NCBI GenBank assembly: GCA_947497145.1
Contig: CANMFQ010000005.1
Location: forward strand, 62,001-126,000
Direction of reading: 5' to 3'
Origin: an uncultured Flavobacteriaceae bacterium
GTDB lineage: Bacteria; Bacteroidota; Bacteroidia; Flavobacteriales; Flavobacteriaceae
DNA length: 64,000 nucleotides
Below, in pieces: positions 1-9,269 of the stretch. A program made the translations under genes and the position numbers. The notes beneath the pieces are model-generated. The model did no database searches, had not been told where the DNA came from, and was given only the letters and a program-made list of their open reading frames with translations. Positions within the stretch are counted from its first letter, which is position 1. Each line of letters begins with the position of its first letter.

Positions 1-2292
1 AAATCATCAGAGGGAGCTAACGACGTACAAACGCAAAAATTGAGAGTAGAACGCTTTGGCTACCACTATCAATACACACGAAACATGCTGTTTGTAAATA
101 ATCAAGAAGGAAACTATGCAGAAACTGCTCTTCTTAGCGGTGTAGCTGCAACAGATTGGAGCTGGAGCGCTTTATTTGGTGATTATGACCAAGATGGTAT
201 GCAAGATATTTTTATTAGCAACGGCATTGTAAAACGCCCTAACAATCTTGACTACATAAATTTTGTTTCTAATGAACAAATTCAAAAAAAAATAAACAAC
301 ACCAAATTAGTTGATAAAAAAGCATTGGCTCTAATGCCTTCTGGGGGCATTCACAACTATATATTTAAAGGCGATGAAGATTTAAAATTTATAGATAAAT
401 CAAAAAAATGGATTACTAACGATACGCTAAAATCGGGTGCAACTGCGATGGCCGATTTCGATTTAGATGGCGATTTAGATTTAGTCATTAACAACACCAA
501 TGAACCTGCTTCATTGTATGTAAACCAAACCAACAATAAAGCTAACTATCTAAAACTAAAGTTCAACTTTAAACCGAAGAACACCTTTGGCATTGGCACA
601 AAGGTTTATTCATATCACAAAAGTCAACTTCAATATAAAGAACTATATACCGCGCGAGGGTTTCAAGCATCCTCAGAACCGATGATTCATTTTGGTTATG
701 GAGCGGCAACGAAAGTAGATTCTTTACGCGTTATTTGGCCAGATGGTACCTATCAAATTTTAAAAGATATTGCAGTAAACCAAACGCTTGTTGTTAAACC
801 GGAAAATACAAAGCCTTTTAACTACACCTCACTAAAACAAAAAGACAAGAAATTGTTCGCCAAAGTTAAAGGCAACCTAGGCATTAACTTCACTCACAAA
901 GAAGACCGTTATGTTGATTTTAATAGACAAAAATTAATTCCTTATCAAATATCTGACAGAGGGCCTGCAACAGCTTTAGGCGATATTAACAATGATGGAT
1001 TAGTTGACGTTTTCTTTGGAGGTTCTAAGCATATTTCATCAAAAATTTATGTTCAAAATGACACCGCATTTACACCAAAGTACATTCCTTCTATTACTAA
1101 AGATTCGATTAAAGAAGATGTAGCTGCAATAATAGCCGATTTCAACAATGACCATAAAAATGATATCTTATTAGGTTCTGGAGGTGCTGATTTCTTCAAC
1201 AAGATGAAGCCTTTGTTAGATTCCTATTACCAACAAAACGAAGATGGTTTTGAAAAAAAATCACTACCTGATTATTTTGAAAATGCTGCTGTTATAAAAG
1301 CACATGATTATGATAACGATGGAGATTTAGATGTATTTGTTGGCAACCAAGCCGTTTCTAACGATTTTGGAAAAAAACCCAACTCCTTCTTATTAAAAAA
1401 CACTAACGGCAATTTCACTATTGAAGATAATAAAGCGCTTCAAAAAGTAGGCATGGTTACTGATGCTATATGGCATGACTTCAATGAAGATGGAACAAAA
1501 GATCTTATTGTTGTTGGTGAATGGATGTCTCCTAACTTTTTTAAAAATAACGATGGGAAGTTAACAAAAGTAAACCCTATTGGCAACGATCTTCACGGGC
1601 TTTGGCAGCGTATTATCCCTTTTGATATTGATGATGATGGTGACACCGATTATGTATTAGGGAATTGGGGAACCAACAGTAAATTCAAAGCCAGCGAAGC
1701 TTCACCCATGAAAATGTATTACGGTGATTTTGACAATAATGGTCAAACTGAAACAATTGTCGCTACCGAAAAAGACAAAAAATACTACCCTTTAGAAAGT
1801 TTAGATGAGCTTTTTGGTCAGTTAGTTTCGCTAAGAAAAAAATTCACCACATATAATGACTTTGCAGGAAAAACGATTAGTGAAATTCTGGGAGAAAAAG
1901 CGCTAAAAAAATCAACTACATTACATGTAAGTGAATTGCGTTCGGGTTTTTTACGAAATGAAAATGGAAAATTTACTTTCACCCCCTTTAACAATCCATT
2001 ACAACTAGCTCCTATAATGGCGTTGCTAACTTATGACTTTAACCACGATGGAAAAAAAGAGCTTCTAGTCGCTGGAAATTACTTTGGAGTCAAACCCTAT
2101 CATGGCAGATTTGATTCTTTTTCAGGTGCTATGATAAAAAATGAAAAAAGCATAATTATGGGCGATAAAATTGGATTAAACATTGCCCAAAAATCAGTGC
2201 GGAATTTAAGTATAATTACATTTAACAAACAGCCTTATTTATTAATTACAATCAATAATGATAAGGCACAAGTATATCGATTAACAGAATAA
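1..2292 (+). CDS. FG-GAP/VCBS repeat protein with UnbV (ASPIC) domain, 5' truncated
   Basis: The reading frame is open from base 1 (Lys-Ser-Ser-Glu...), so the TTG at 40 is internal and the true start lies outside the window; family members are usually above 1000 residues and about 763 are visible here. At least nine FG-GAP-like calcium-binding loops of the D-x-D-x-D-G type can be seen, for example GDYDQDG, ADFDLDG, GDINNDG, HDYDNDG, FDIDDDG and YDFNHDG, implying a beta-propeller. Between the second and third loops there is an ASPIC/UnbV-like segment (FGIGTKV ... GFQASSEPMIHFG ... VIWPDG). Such proteins are exported to the cell surface in Bacteroidota and often sit beside SusCD pairs; the substrate cannot be told. 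The next gene starts 10 bp downstream, so the two are probably co-transcribed. Confidence 0.9.
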   Translation, partial: KSSEGANDVQTQKLRVERFGYHYQYTRNMLFVNNQEGNYAETALLSGVAATDWSWSALFGDYDQDGMQDIFISNGIVKRPNNLDYINFVSNEQIQKKINNTKLVDKKALALMPSGGIHNYIFKGDEDLKFIDKSKKWITNDTLKSGATAMADFDLDGDLDLVINNTNEPASLYVNQTNNKANYLKLKFNFKPKNTFGIGTKVYSYHKSQLQYKELYTARGFQASSEPMIHFGYGAATKVDSLRVIWPDGTYQILKDIAVNQTLVVKPENTKPFNYTSLKQKDKKLFAKVKGNLGINFTHKEDRYVDFNRQKLIPYQISDRGPATALGDINNDGLVDVFFGGSKHISSKIYVQNDTAFTPKYIPSITKDSIKEDVAAIIADFNNDHKNDILLGSGGADFFNKMKPLLDSYYQQNEDGFEKKSLPDYFENAAVIKAHDYDNDGDLDVFVGNQAVSNDFGKKPNSFLLKNTNGNFTIEDNKALQKVGMVTDAIWHDFNEDGTKDLIVVGEWMSPNFFKNNDGKLTKVNPIGNDLHGLWQRIIPFDIDDDGDTDYVLGNWGTNSKFKASEASPMKMYYGDFDNNGQTETIVATEKDKKYYPLESLDELFGQLVSLRKKFTTYNDFAGKTISEILGEKALKKSTTLHVSELRSGFLRNENGKFTFTPFNNPLQLAPIMALLTYDFNHDGKKELLVAGNYFGVKPYHGRFDSFSGAMIKNEKSIIMGDKIGLNIAQKSVRNLSIITFNKQPYLLITINNDKAQVYRLTE

Positions 2293-2302
2293 AACAAGAA
2301 AA

Positions 2303-3658
2303 ATGAAACATATATTGCTATCATTTGCTATTACACTTTTAATAGCATCATGTACAGAAACCAAAAAGGCTGAGGAACCAATAACCATTTCTCCGGAAGA
2401 CCTACACGCCTCTATAGACAAGGTTACAGAAATCATGATACATGATATTTTTTCTCCGCCAGTAGCTAGCCGTATTTTTGCTTATCCTAATATTGCTGCT
2501 TATGAGATTATGACCCTCCACAATGACGATTATAATTCTTTAGCAGGTCAATTAAGAGAATTAACACCGATACCAAAACCTGATACTGCCAAAAAAATTA
2601 ATTATGACGTAGCTGCTATGGTAGCGCATATAGAACTCAATAAAAGGCTCATTTTTTCTGAGGATAAAATGGAAGTATTTAGAGATAGTCTATATCAAAT
2701 TTGGGCAACTAAAAATGAGACGGTATTTACAGACTCGAAAAAATATGGTTTAGAAGTAGCCGAACATATCGCTGCGTGGATGGTCAAAGACAATTACAAC
2801 CAAACCCGTACCATGCCAAAATTTACGGTAAACACAGATGACCCCTCTAGATGGCAGCCTACGCCACCTGCATATATGGACGGCATAGAACCACATTGGA
2901 ATAAAATACGCCCTTTTGCCATTGATTCTGCAGCACAATTCAAACCAGTGCCTCCCCCTGCATTTTCTTTAGATAAAGATTCTAATTTCTACAAAGAACT
3001 TATTGAAGTATATAATATAAGTAATCAAATTACTACCAAGGGTGACACCTCCGAAGAAATAAAAATAGCGCAATTTTGGGATTGTAATCCGTATGTTTCT
3101 GTTACTCGTGGACATTTAATGTTCGCTACCAAAAAAATAACTCCAGGAGCACACTGGATGGGCATTACCAAGATAGCCAGTAGAAAAACAAATAGTGATT
3201 TTCATAAAACCCTTTACGCATACACCAAAGCATCTATAGCCATGGCAGATGCTTTTATTAGCTGTTGGGATGAAAAATACCGTAGCAACCTCATACGTCC
3301 TGAGACGCTTATTAACGAACATATTGACCAAAACTGGAAACCAGTTTTGCAAACACCACCTTTTCCAGAATACACGAGTGGTCATAGTGTAGTTTCTGGC
3401 GCAGCATCGACCGCATTAACCGATGTTTTTGGTGATAATTTTAGTTTTGACGATGATACCGAATTGCCTTACGGTCTACCTGTTCGAAGTTTCTCATCAT
3501 TTAACAAAGCTGCCGACGAAGCTGCAATAAGTAGAATGTATGGCGGTATTCATTACCGTGCTGCTGTAGAAATTGGCGTAAAACAAGGTCGAGATTTAGG
3601 GAAATTTGTTATCAACAAATTAAAAATGAGCAACAAAATTATGGTTGCCAACAATTAA
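2303..3658 (+). CDS. Vanadium-dependent haloperoxidase-like / PAP2-superfamily lipoprotein
   Basis: A 451-residue protein with a lipoprotein signal peptide (lipobox ending at Cys17, IASC), so probably membrane anchored outside the cytoplasm. The C-terminal half carries the vanadate/phosphate pocket of the haloperoxidase-PAP2 superfamily in the right order: Lys325 with Arg332-Pro333 (K-x6-RP), the S-G-H triad at 359-361 inside FPEYTSGHS, and Arg411 with His417 in SRMYGGIHY. Members either oxidise halides with peroxide or act as acid phosphatases; the motifs do not separate the two. The 10-bp gap to the UnbV propeller gene upstream suggests an operon. The pair recurs in Bacteroidota, to my knowledge without an assigned function. 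Confidence 0.85.
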   Translation: MKHILLSFAITLLIASCTETKKAEEPITISPEDLHASIDKVTEIMIHDIFSPPVASRIFAYPNIAAYEIMTLHNDDYNSLAGQLRELTPIPKPDTAKKINYDVAAMVAHIELNKRLIFSEDKMEVFRDSLYQIWATKNETVFTDSKKYGLEVAEHIAAWMVKDNYNQTRTMPKFTVNTDDPSRWQPTPPAYMDGIEPHWNKIRPFAIDSAAQFKPVPPPAFSLDKDSNFYKELIEVYNISNQITTKGDTSEEIKIAQFWDCNPYVSVTRGHLMFATKKITPGAHWMGITKIASRKTNSDFHKTLYAYTKASIAMADAFISCWDEKYRSNLIRPETLINEHIDQNWKPVLQTPPFPEYTSGHSVVSGAASTALTDVFGDNFSFDDDTELPYGLPVRSFSSFNKAADEAAISRMYGGIHYRAAVEIGVKQGRDLGKFVINKLKMSNKIMVANN

Positions 3659-3659
3659 T

Positions 3660-4553
3660 ATGAAAAAAAAGCTTGGTCTTACTTTAGCATTCGTCATTAT
3701 TGGAATTATAGTATGGTATTTGTTTATTTGGCCTAGTGATTTTCTGGTAACCTTTAAAACCAAAGCTATACCAGGCACCGTTAACCAAACTATTAAATTA
3801 TGGGCAAATGGTTTAGAAAACACCAAACTTCTAAACCAAACAGATGTAAACAATTTTACGCACCAAATACAATTCAATGACTCTGTGTACAATTACCAAT
3901 GGAACATAAAGTCTTTGAATGATTCTACATCGCAAGTAAAAGTATACGTAAAAGACGTCAATAACAGCTTATTAAACAGAATTAGCATCCCTTTTACAGA
4001 AACTGACTTTGAAAAACGCACCAAAAAAACCTTGAAAGACCTTATGTTGGCAATTAAGGAGCATACAGAAAATTTCAAAGTCTCCATACTTGGCATAGAT
4101 GAGATCGCTCCAAAGTATTGCGCTTACCTCTCCTTCAAAAGCCATCAAAAAGACAAAGCATTGCACATGATGCAAAACTATTCTTTTTTGAATAGCGTTA
4201 TAATTGAGAATAACATCGAGCTTGATGGCCCACCATTTATCGAAGTAGAAAATTGGAACACGCAACAAGACACTGTTACATTTAACTTTTGTTACCCTAT
4301 AGTAAAGCCCGACTCTTTAGTGAAAATAAAGCATTTAAAATACAAACCAATAGCCAGAAAAAAAGCAATAAAATCTGTCTATAATGGCAATTACATCACT
4401 TCAGATCGGGCTTGGTACGCCTTAATCGATTATGCCAAGAAGGAGGGATTAAACATTGAAGAAAAACCATTTGAAATTTTTTACACTAACCCCAATATGG
4501 GTGGAAATGAATTACAATGGAAAGCTGAAGTCTATATGCCCTTAAAAGATTAG
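3660..4553 (+). CDS. Membrane-anchored protein with C-terminal GyrI-like effector-binding domain
   Basis: The start is placed at ATG 3660, one base after the upstream stop, because the earlier in-frame ATG at 3645 lies inside the preceding gene. The product is 297 residues. A hydrophobic segment at about residues 5-25 should anchor it in the inner membrane with the rest outside. The middle part (about 30-140) resembles an SRPBCC-type cavity domain. The C-terminal ~150 residues read like a GyrI/SOUL-type small-molecule-binding fold (NGNYITSDRAWYALIDYA ... PFEIFYTNP ... EVYMPL). No DNA-binding domain is present, so this is not an AraC-type regulator. The ligand is unknown. Confidence 0.65.
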   Translation: MKKKLGLTLAFVIIGIIVWYLFIWPSDFLVTFKTKAIPGTVNQTIKLWANGLENTKLLNQTDVNNFTHQIQFNDSVYNYQWNIKSLNDSTSQVKVYVKDVNNSLLNRISIPFTETDFEKRTKKTLKDLMLAIKEHTENFKVSILGIDEIAPKYCAYLSFKSHQKDKALHMMQNYSFLNSVIIENNIELDGPPFIEVENWNTQQDTVTFNFCYPIVKPDSLVKIKHLKYKPIARKKAIKSVYNGNYITSDRAWYALIDYAKKEGLNIEEKPFEIFYTNPNMGGNELQWKAEVYMPLKD

Positions 4554-4554
4554 T

Positions 4555-5406
4555 ATGCGATTAATTTTCTTTTTAGTCATTTTTTGCCTTTTACAGTGTT
4601 GCACAAACCATGGGCAACTTATGCCTATAGAAAAACTTCCAAAAAAACTCAATGAAACCTCAGGTGTTGTTTCCTATTCAAAATCTACTGCTTGGCTGAT
4701 TGAAGATAGTGGCAATAGCAATCATATTTATAAAACCGATTTTAAAGGCCATATTATAAAGAAATTACAAGTAAAAAATGCAAAAAATATTGATTGGGAA
4801 GATTTAACAAAAGATTCTAAAGGGAATTTATACATTGGTGATTTTGGCAACAATAAAAACACACGTAAAAACCTTAGTATTTTAAAGTTACATAATCCTG
4901 AATTAGAAAAAGGTGATAAAATAAAAAGTAAAAAAATACAATTTAACTTCCCAGAACAAAGGCATTTTCCCCCATCCGAAAAGGAGAAAAACTATGATGT
5001 AGAGGCGTTTTTTCACTACAACGGTCACCTTTACCTTTTTACTAAAAATAGAACAAAGCCATTTTCTGGTGAAACACTAGTTTATCGTATACCCAGTCAT
5101 AAAGGTACTTATAAAGCAACATTAATTGGTAAAATTAAAATTGGTAGTGATTGGGATACATGTCGCATTACTTCGGCTGCCATTTCACCAAACCGAAAAA
5201 CCATAGTACTCTTAAGTTACGGTAAGCTTTGGATAATTACAGATTTCAAAAAAGATAATTTTGCAAAAGGAACAATTAAACAGGTCGATTTAGGTATCCG
5301 TACACAACTAGAATCAGTCTGTTTTTTAAGTCAAACAAAACTTTTGCTTTCCGACGAAAAAAAAGGAAACACTGGTGGTTATTTATATACCTACCAACTT
5401 AATTAA
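4555..5406 (+). CDS. Lipoprotein of SdiA-regulated / beta-propeller type
   Basis: A 283-residue protein whose ATG follows the previous stop by one base, so it is translationally close-coupled. A signal peptide ends near CC at residues 15-16, suggesting a lipoprotein. Repeated strand patterns such as NETSGVV, IDWEDLTKDSKGNLYIGDFGNN and YDVEAFFHYNGHLYLFTKN resemble SdiA-regulated/YncE-like propeller blades. No catalytic motif is recognised and the role is unknown. It is the last gene of the four-gene (+) group; the following 101 bp to the convergent metallophosphoesterase gene hold only a short AAACCGGTTT palindrome. Confidence 0.6.
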   Translation: MRLIFFLVIFCLLQCCTNHGQLMPIEKLPKKLNETSGVVSYSKSTAWLIEDSGNSNHIYKTDFKGHIIKKLQVKNAKNIDWEDLTKDSKGNLYIGDFGNNKNTRKNLSILKLHNPELEKGDKIKSKKIQFNFPEQRHFPPSEKEKNYDVEAFFHYNGHLYLFTKNRTKPFSGETLVYRIPSHKGTYKATLIGKIKIGSDWDTCRITSAAISPNRKTIVLLSYGKLWIITDFKKDNFAKGTIKQVDLGIRTQLESVCFLSQTKLLLSDEKKGNTGGYLYTYQLN

Positions 5407-5507
5407 ATCCGTTTTTTACCAAAGAAAATCATTGCTACCTAAACTAAAAAGTAGCTCAATGTTTTAGCTTAAACCGGTTTTACACCTCATTACAAAGGTA
5501 TACTAAC

Positions 5508-8500
5508 TTAAAAAGCAAAGCCAAAACCAAAAGCAAAACGAGCACCATCATCGCTATGAAAAAGTGCTGCACGCATTGAAATCATATCTACTACATTGAA
5601 AAAAGCACCCGCACCATAAGACGTATGCCATTGTTTTGAACTATCATTTAACAACCAAACTCTACCATAATCAAAACCTGCATAAACACCATATTTTGCT
5701 GGTAGCACTCCCGTTTCAACATCTCCTAAACTAAACCGGAGGTCCGTATTCTGATAGTATGATTTCTTTCCTGTAAAACGCTGATTTCTATATCCTCTAA
5801 GACCGTCTACTCCCCCAATACTGGCTCCTTGATAAAATTCATAATCATTACCTAAATTAAAGTGAGCTTTCCATTTAGTAGCAAGCACCAAACTACCATC
5901 AGAAACGAGCTTATAATCAAAAGCCAAACTAGGAATAACATATGCAAACCGAGCATTTCCATTGGTGATTTCGGTTTTATAGCCAAATTGTAATGTAGTC
6001 TGCATTCCCATAGTAGGAAAGGCTTTATTATCTATATTTTGATATGAATATGCTCCATCAACACCCATGAAATATTTGTTTGTTTCAGCGCCTGATTGCT
6101 GATAAAAAGTATTGATAAACCTATTGTTAGTTTTCTCTACATCAATAGATTCCATCAAAACACCCATTTTAAATTTACTACCCAAATCACCTCTCCAAAC
6201 CAAATAAGGTGCAACTTTTATGTTGGCATATCGCACACGATTATAGTCTAAACCAAGATCATCATCAACATTTTTGGTTTCATTACCAAAACCAAAAAAG
6301 TTAATCGCAAAGTTAGGGCTGGTTAAGCGGGCATCAATTTCTAAGTTTGCATCGCCATAAACCGCAGCAAACTCACCTTGGTAACCAATATCAAACCCGC
6401 CTGTTGCAAAATAAAAACTACCTGCCAAGCCGTGTTTTTGGGTGAAAGGATTTTTTCTAAAACCATTAAAAATATAGGTATTACTCAGCCCTATTTTAAC
6501 ACCATCATCGGGGTTAAATCCGATAGTTGGAATTATTCTCTTGGTACTTCTTCTAAATTTTAAAGGCTGATAAGTATTAACTTCATAGTTATCTGTTAAG
6601 TGAACTTTCGCATTGCTTGCTTTTTCAAAGCTGTTCTTTTTTGACAAATAATCATAAATATGTATTTTACCGCCACCTTCTACAGCATAGCTATCATTGT
6701 TTTTACCGCCAATTAATCTAACCTTTATTCGAGAAGTCTTTTCTCCTTTTACAATAAATTCATCTGTATCGTCTAATCCGTAAATCCAGATTTCTTTTGT
6801 GTCCTTATCATAAAAAGTGTTCTGATAAAATTGCTGCCCAATCTGCCCTTTTTTAATTCTATTTCCAATGACAGTAACAGCTCGGTCCTTATATACGATT
6901 TCAAACCTATCATCTTTATCAGTTCCTTTGACAATAGTGTATTTATTAATAATGCTAAAATATTCATCAGCTACCCTAGTAATATCTGCAACTCTTGAAA
7001 GTAGCCTCCGTTTAATTTGTACAATTGTTTCGTCACGTACTTCTTTTGGAAAAGCCTCAAAAGCCTTATCAACAACAGCTTCGGTAAGATGTTGCTGAAT
7101 GTACTGAGCCTCCCTTTGCCATTGTTCTTTACTCATTTCATTGAGTAATGCTAAATCAAGCACATAGGTTTTTGGTGAAGAATTAAAGCCTTTTACGCTT
7201 CGTATTTCATCTTTAAAACCTTCCATGATTCTCAATTCTGGTATTACACGTGTAGCTAACCCCATGAGTAATCCATCACCCATATTTGAAAAAACCTGAT
7301 CTCGATCTCGCGGTACAGGGCGATAGGTGATTTTTTTAGTTTTCTTTTCTTTAAATTCTGCCCATCGCCATTGATCGGTATGACGATCCCAGTCTCCCAA
7401 CACCATATCAAATAATCTTGCGCGTAGATACATTGGAGCATCTACCTGATAACGCTCATCATCTCGAAGATTAGCCAACATTTTATTGGTGCTTTTCAAT
7501 TTTTCGCTAAACCCAAAACTCGCTATACCATGCTTATTACCGGCATGCTCTTCGATCATATATAGCTCATCACCAAAATTTTGATTAAAATTAAGAAGTG
7601 CAGCTTGCTTGGGCACATAATACAACGCTGGATTCGTATGATATATACCAATAGCGTCAGATAATGGCCCCACGGCGAAAGGTGCATATGGATGTGAGCC
7701 TGTATAAAAATCTAACAATATTTCTTTTAAATAACTATCAGCCAAATCTTCAAGTAAATATTGGTCTTGAAAAACAATAGCTTGCAAGTACAGCTCTGCT
7801 ACCTTCCGCAGTGATCGCATCACATATTCTTTCCCGTTTTTATCGCGTAAACGCAAAGATTTTGATTGATGGCCCCCTCCTTTTCTTATTGGTGTAAGCC
7901 CACCAAATAGTGTGTCTAAATCAACTACCGGAGCTGTTACCTTCATACCATAATATTTACGATAACGCTCACCCCATAAACCTTTAAATAATTTTGATTT
8001 ATTCACTTCTTCAGGCGCATATATTGAAGCACTAACTTCTTTAGGAAAACTATTTTTATAGGTGTTTTTAAGCTCCTTTTCTTTCGGAGGTAAAACCTCA
8101 GCGGTATATAAAAAGGTTTCATTGTTATTATCATCTAAGCCAAAAAAACGAACCCGAGAAGAGCCATCGGTATACACCTCTAAAGTTGCATAACCCATAT
8201 GTCCCGTTGAAAATTTACTACCGTTTAAAAGTCGTGTTACCCCTTTTTTCGCCCCCGATCCACTAACAATCTGAGGAGTATTATTTTCAACAATATACTG
8301 TAACGCATGCTCATGACCAGAAGCCAAAATGACCCTATCTGAATACTGAGCTAATGTAACCACCTTTTTTCTTAATTCTCCGTATCTTTTATTCTGTACA
8401 TCAGCAATAGATGCACCTGTTGTTTTTCGTAATACATTAATAAAACTTCCTAACAACGGTAAAGGTCCAATTTTTGGATGTGGATATAATTGCTGTTTAA

Positions 8501-9230
8501 GTGAAAACTGCCCCCCATGTGGTCCGTAAGTAAACATGGGATGATGCATCGCTATAATGACGGTTTTATCACTATTTTTTTTAATAGTTCCTTCGAGTTC
8601 TTCTAAAAATTTATCACGGCTTTTAATCTCACAATGATCGTTAATATTGGTATGCTTATTCCAATTCGTTAGGTACCACTCAGTATCAATAACAACAACA
8701 GCGAGATCGTCAGAAATCGTTATAGTGCTAATAGGACACCCGTTTAAAGGGTAAAAAACATCTTTCGCTTTTAATTTTTTTTGTATGTATTTTTGCTCGC
8801 GTTTTAGGCCTGCTAAGCCATTGGAATACCAATCATGATTGCCTGGTATAAAAAACGGATTTCCCTTAAAATCCTCTAAGGTATGTAACTGGGCGTCTAA
8901 ATGACTTTTTGCCTCTAAGTAAGCAGCGGGATCATCTTTTTTATCTGGCATTCCTGCTGGATAAATATTATCTCCTAAAAAAATTGCAGTACTATTACTA
9001 GAAGCAGTTTTTAAGCGGTTTTTAAACATTTTCAGTACCGGATTCATACCATTAACTGGTGACAAACCTGCATCACCAATCAAATAAAAAGTATGAGAAA
9101 CCTCTTTATTATTTTCTATATCAGCTATTTGACCAGACTCTAAATATTTAGTTTTGTAAGTTGCGCATCCTGTTAACCAAATGAACGCAATCATTGCTAT
9201 AAAATGTTTACGGATGGCTTCACTGTTCAT
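5508..9230 (-). CDS. Metallophosphoesterase - kinase-like region - outer-membrane beta-barrel fusion lipoprotein
   Basis: This 1240-residue protein has a lipobox near residues 19-22 (LTGC). Residues about 45-330 are a calcineurin-like phosphoesterase with all metal-ligand blocks: GDAG (52-55), GDNIYP (86-91), GNHDW (130-134), HHPMF (229-233) and GHEH (305-308). The C-terminal ~370 residues are rich in alternating aromatic strands ending in FGFGFAF, typical of a BamA/surface-antigen-type barrel. The middle (about 440-660) contains a lobe-like start (SLRLRDKNGKEYVMRS, 458-473), a hinge-like YMIEEHA, the motif GDWDRHTDQW (612-621) and PRDRDQVF (640-647). These recall the D-R-H-x-x-N loop and metal aspartate of atypical kinases (HipA, Fam20, PI kinase); this last reading is my inference. 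Whether the phosphoesterase faces the periplasm or the surface is not clear. It is monocistronic and divergent from the HD-PycTM gene, with 39 bp between them. Confidence 0.85.
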   Translation of the reverse strand: MNSEAIRKHFIAMIAFIWLTGCATYKTKYLESGQIADIENNKEVSHTFYLIGDAGLSPVNGMNPVLKMFKNRLKTASSNSTAIFLGDNIYPAGMPDKKDDPAAYLEAKSHLDAQLHTLEDFKGNPFFIPGNHDWYSNGLAGLKREQKYIQKKLKAKDVFYPLNGCPISTITISDDLAVVVIDTEWYLTNWNKHTNINDHCEIKSRDKFLEELEGTIKKNSDKTVIIAMHHPMFTYGPHGGQFSLKQQLYPHPKIGPLPLLGSFINVLRKTTGASIADVQNKRYGELRKKVVTLAQYSDRVILASGHEHALQYIVENNTPQIVSGSGAKKGVTRLLNGSKFSTGHMGYATLEVYTDGSSRVRFFGLDDNNNETFLYTAEVLPPKEKELKNTYKNSFPKEVSASIYAPEEVNKSKLFKGLWGERYRKYYGMKVTAPVVDLDTLFGGLTPIRKGGGHQSKSLRLRDKNGKEYVMRSLRKVAELYLQAIVFQDQYLLEDLADSYLKEILLDFYTGSHPYAPFAVGPLSDAIGIYHTNPALYYVPKQAALLNFNQNFGDELYMIEEHAGNKHGIASFGFSEKLKSTNKMLANLRDDERYQVDAPMYLRARLFDMVLGDWDRHTDQWRWAEFKEKKTKKITYRPVPRDRDQVFSNMGDGLLMGLATRVIPELRIMEGFKDEIRSVKGFNSSPKTYVLDLALLNEMSKEQWQREAQYIQQHLTEAVVDKAFEAFPKEVRDETIVQIKRRLLSRVADITRVADEYFSIINKYTIVKGTDKDDRFEIVYKDRAVTVIGNRIKKGQIGQQFYQNTFYDKDTKEIWIYGLDDTDEFIVKGEKTSRIKVRLIGGKNNDSYAVEGGGKIHIYDYLSKKNSFEKASNAKVHLTDNYEVNTYQPLKFRRSTKRIIPTIGFNPDDGVKIGLSNTYIFNGFRKNPFTQKHGLAGSFYFATGGFDIGYQGEFAAVYGDANLEIDARLTSPNFAINFFGFGNETKNVDDDLGLDYNRVRYANIKVAPYLVWRGDLGSKFKMGVLMESIDVEKTNNRFINTFYQQSGAETNKYFMGVDGAYSYQNIDNKAFPTMGMQTTLQFGYKTEITNGNARFAYVIPSLAFDYKLVSDGSLVLATKWKAHFNLGNDYEFYQGASIGGVDGLRGYRNQRFTGKKSYYQNTDLRFSLGDVETGVLPAKYGVYAGFDYGRVWLLNDSSKQWHTSYGAGAFFNVVDMISMRAALFHSDDGARFAFGFGFAF

Positions 9231-9269
9231 AATTAATATTTGTAATTTGTGGTTTATTAAACAATACTT

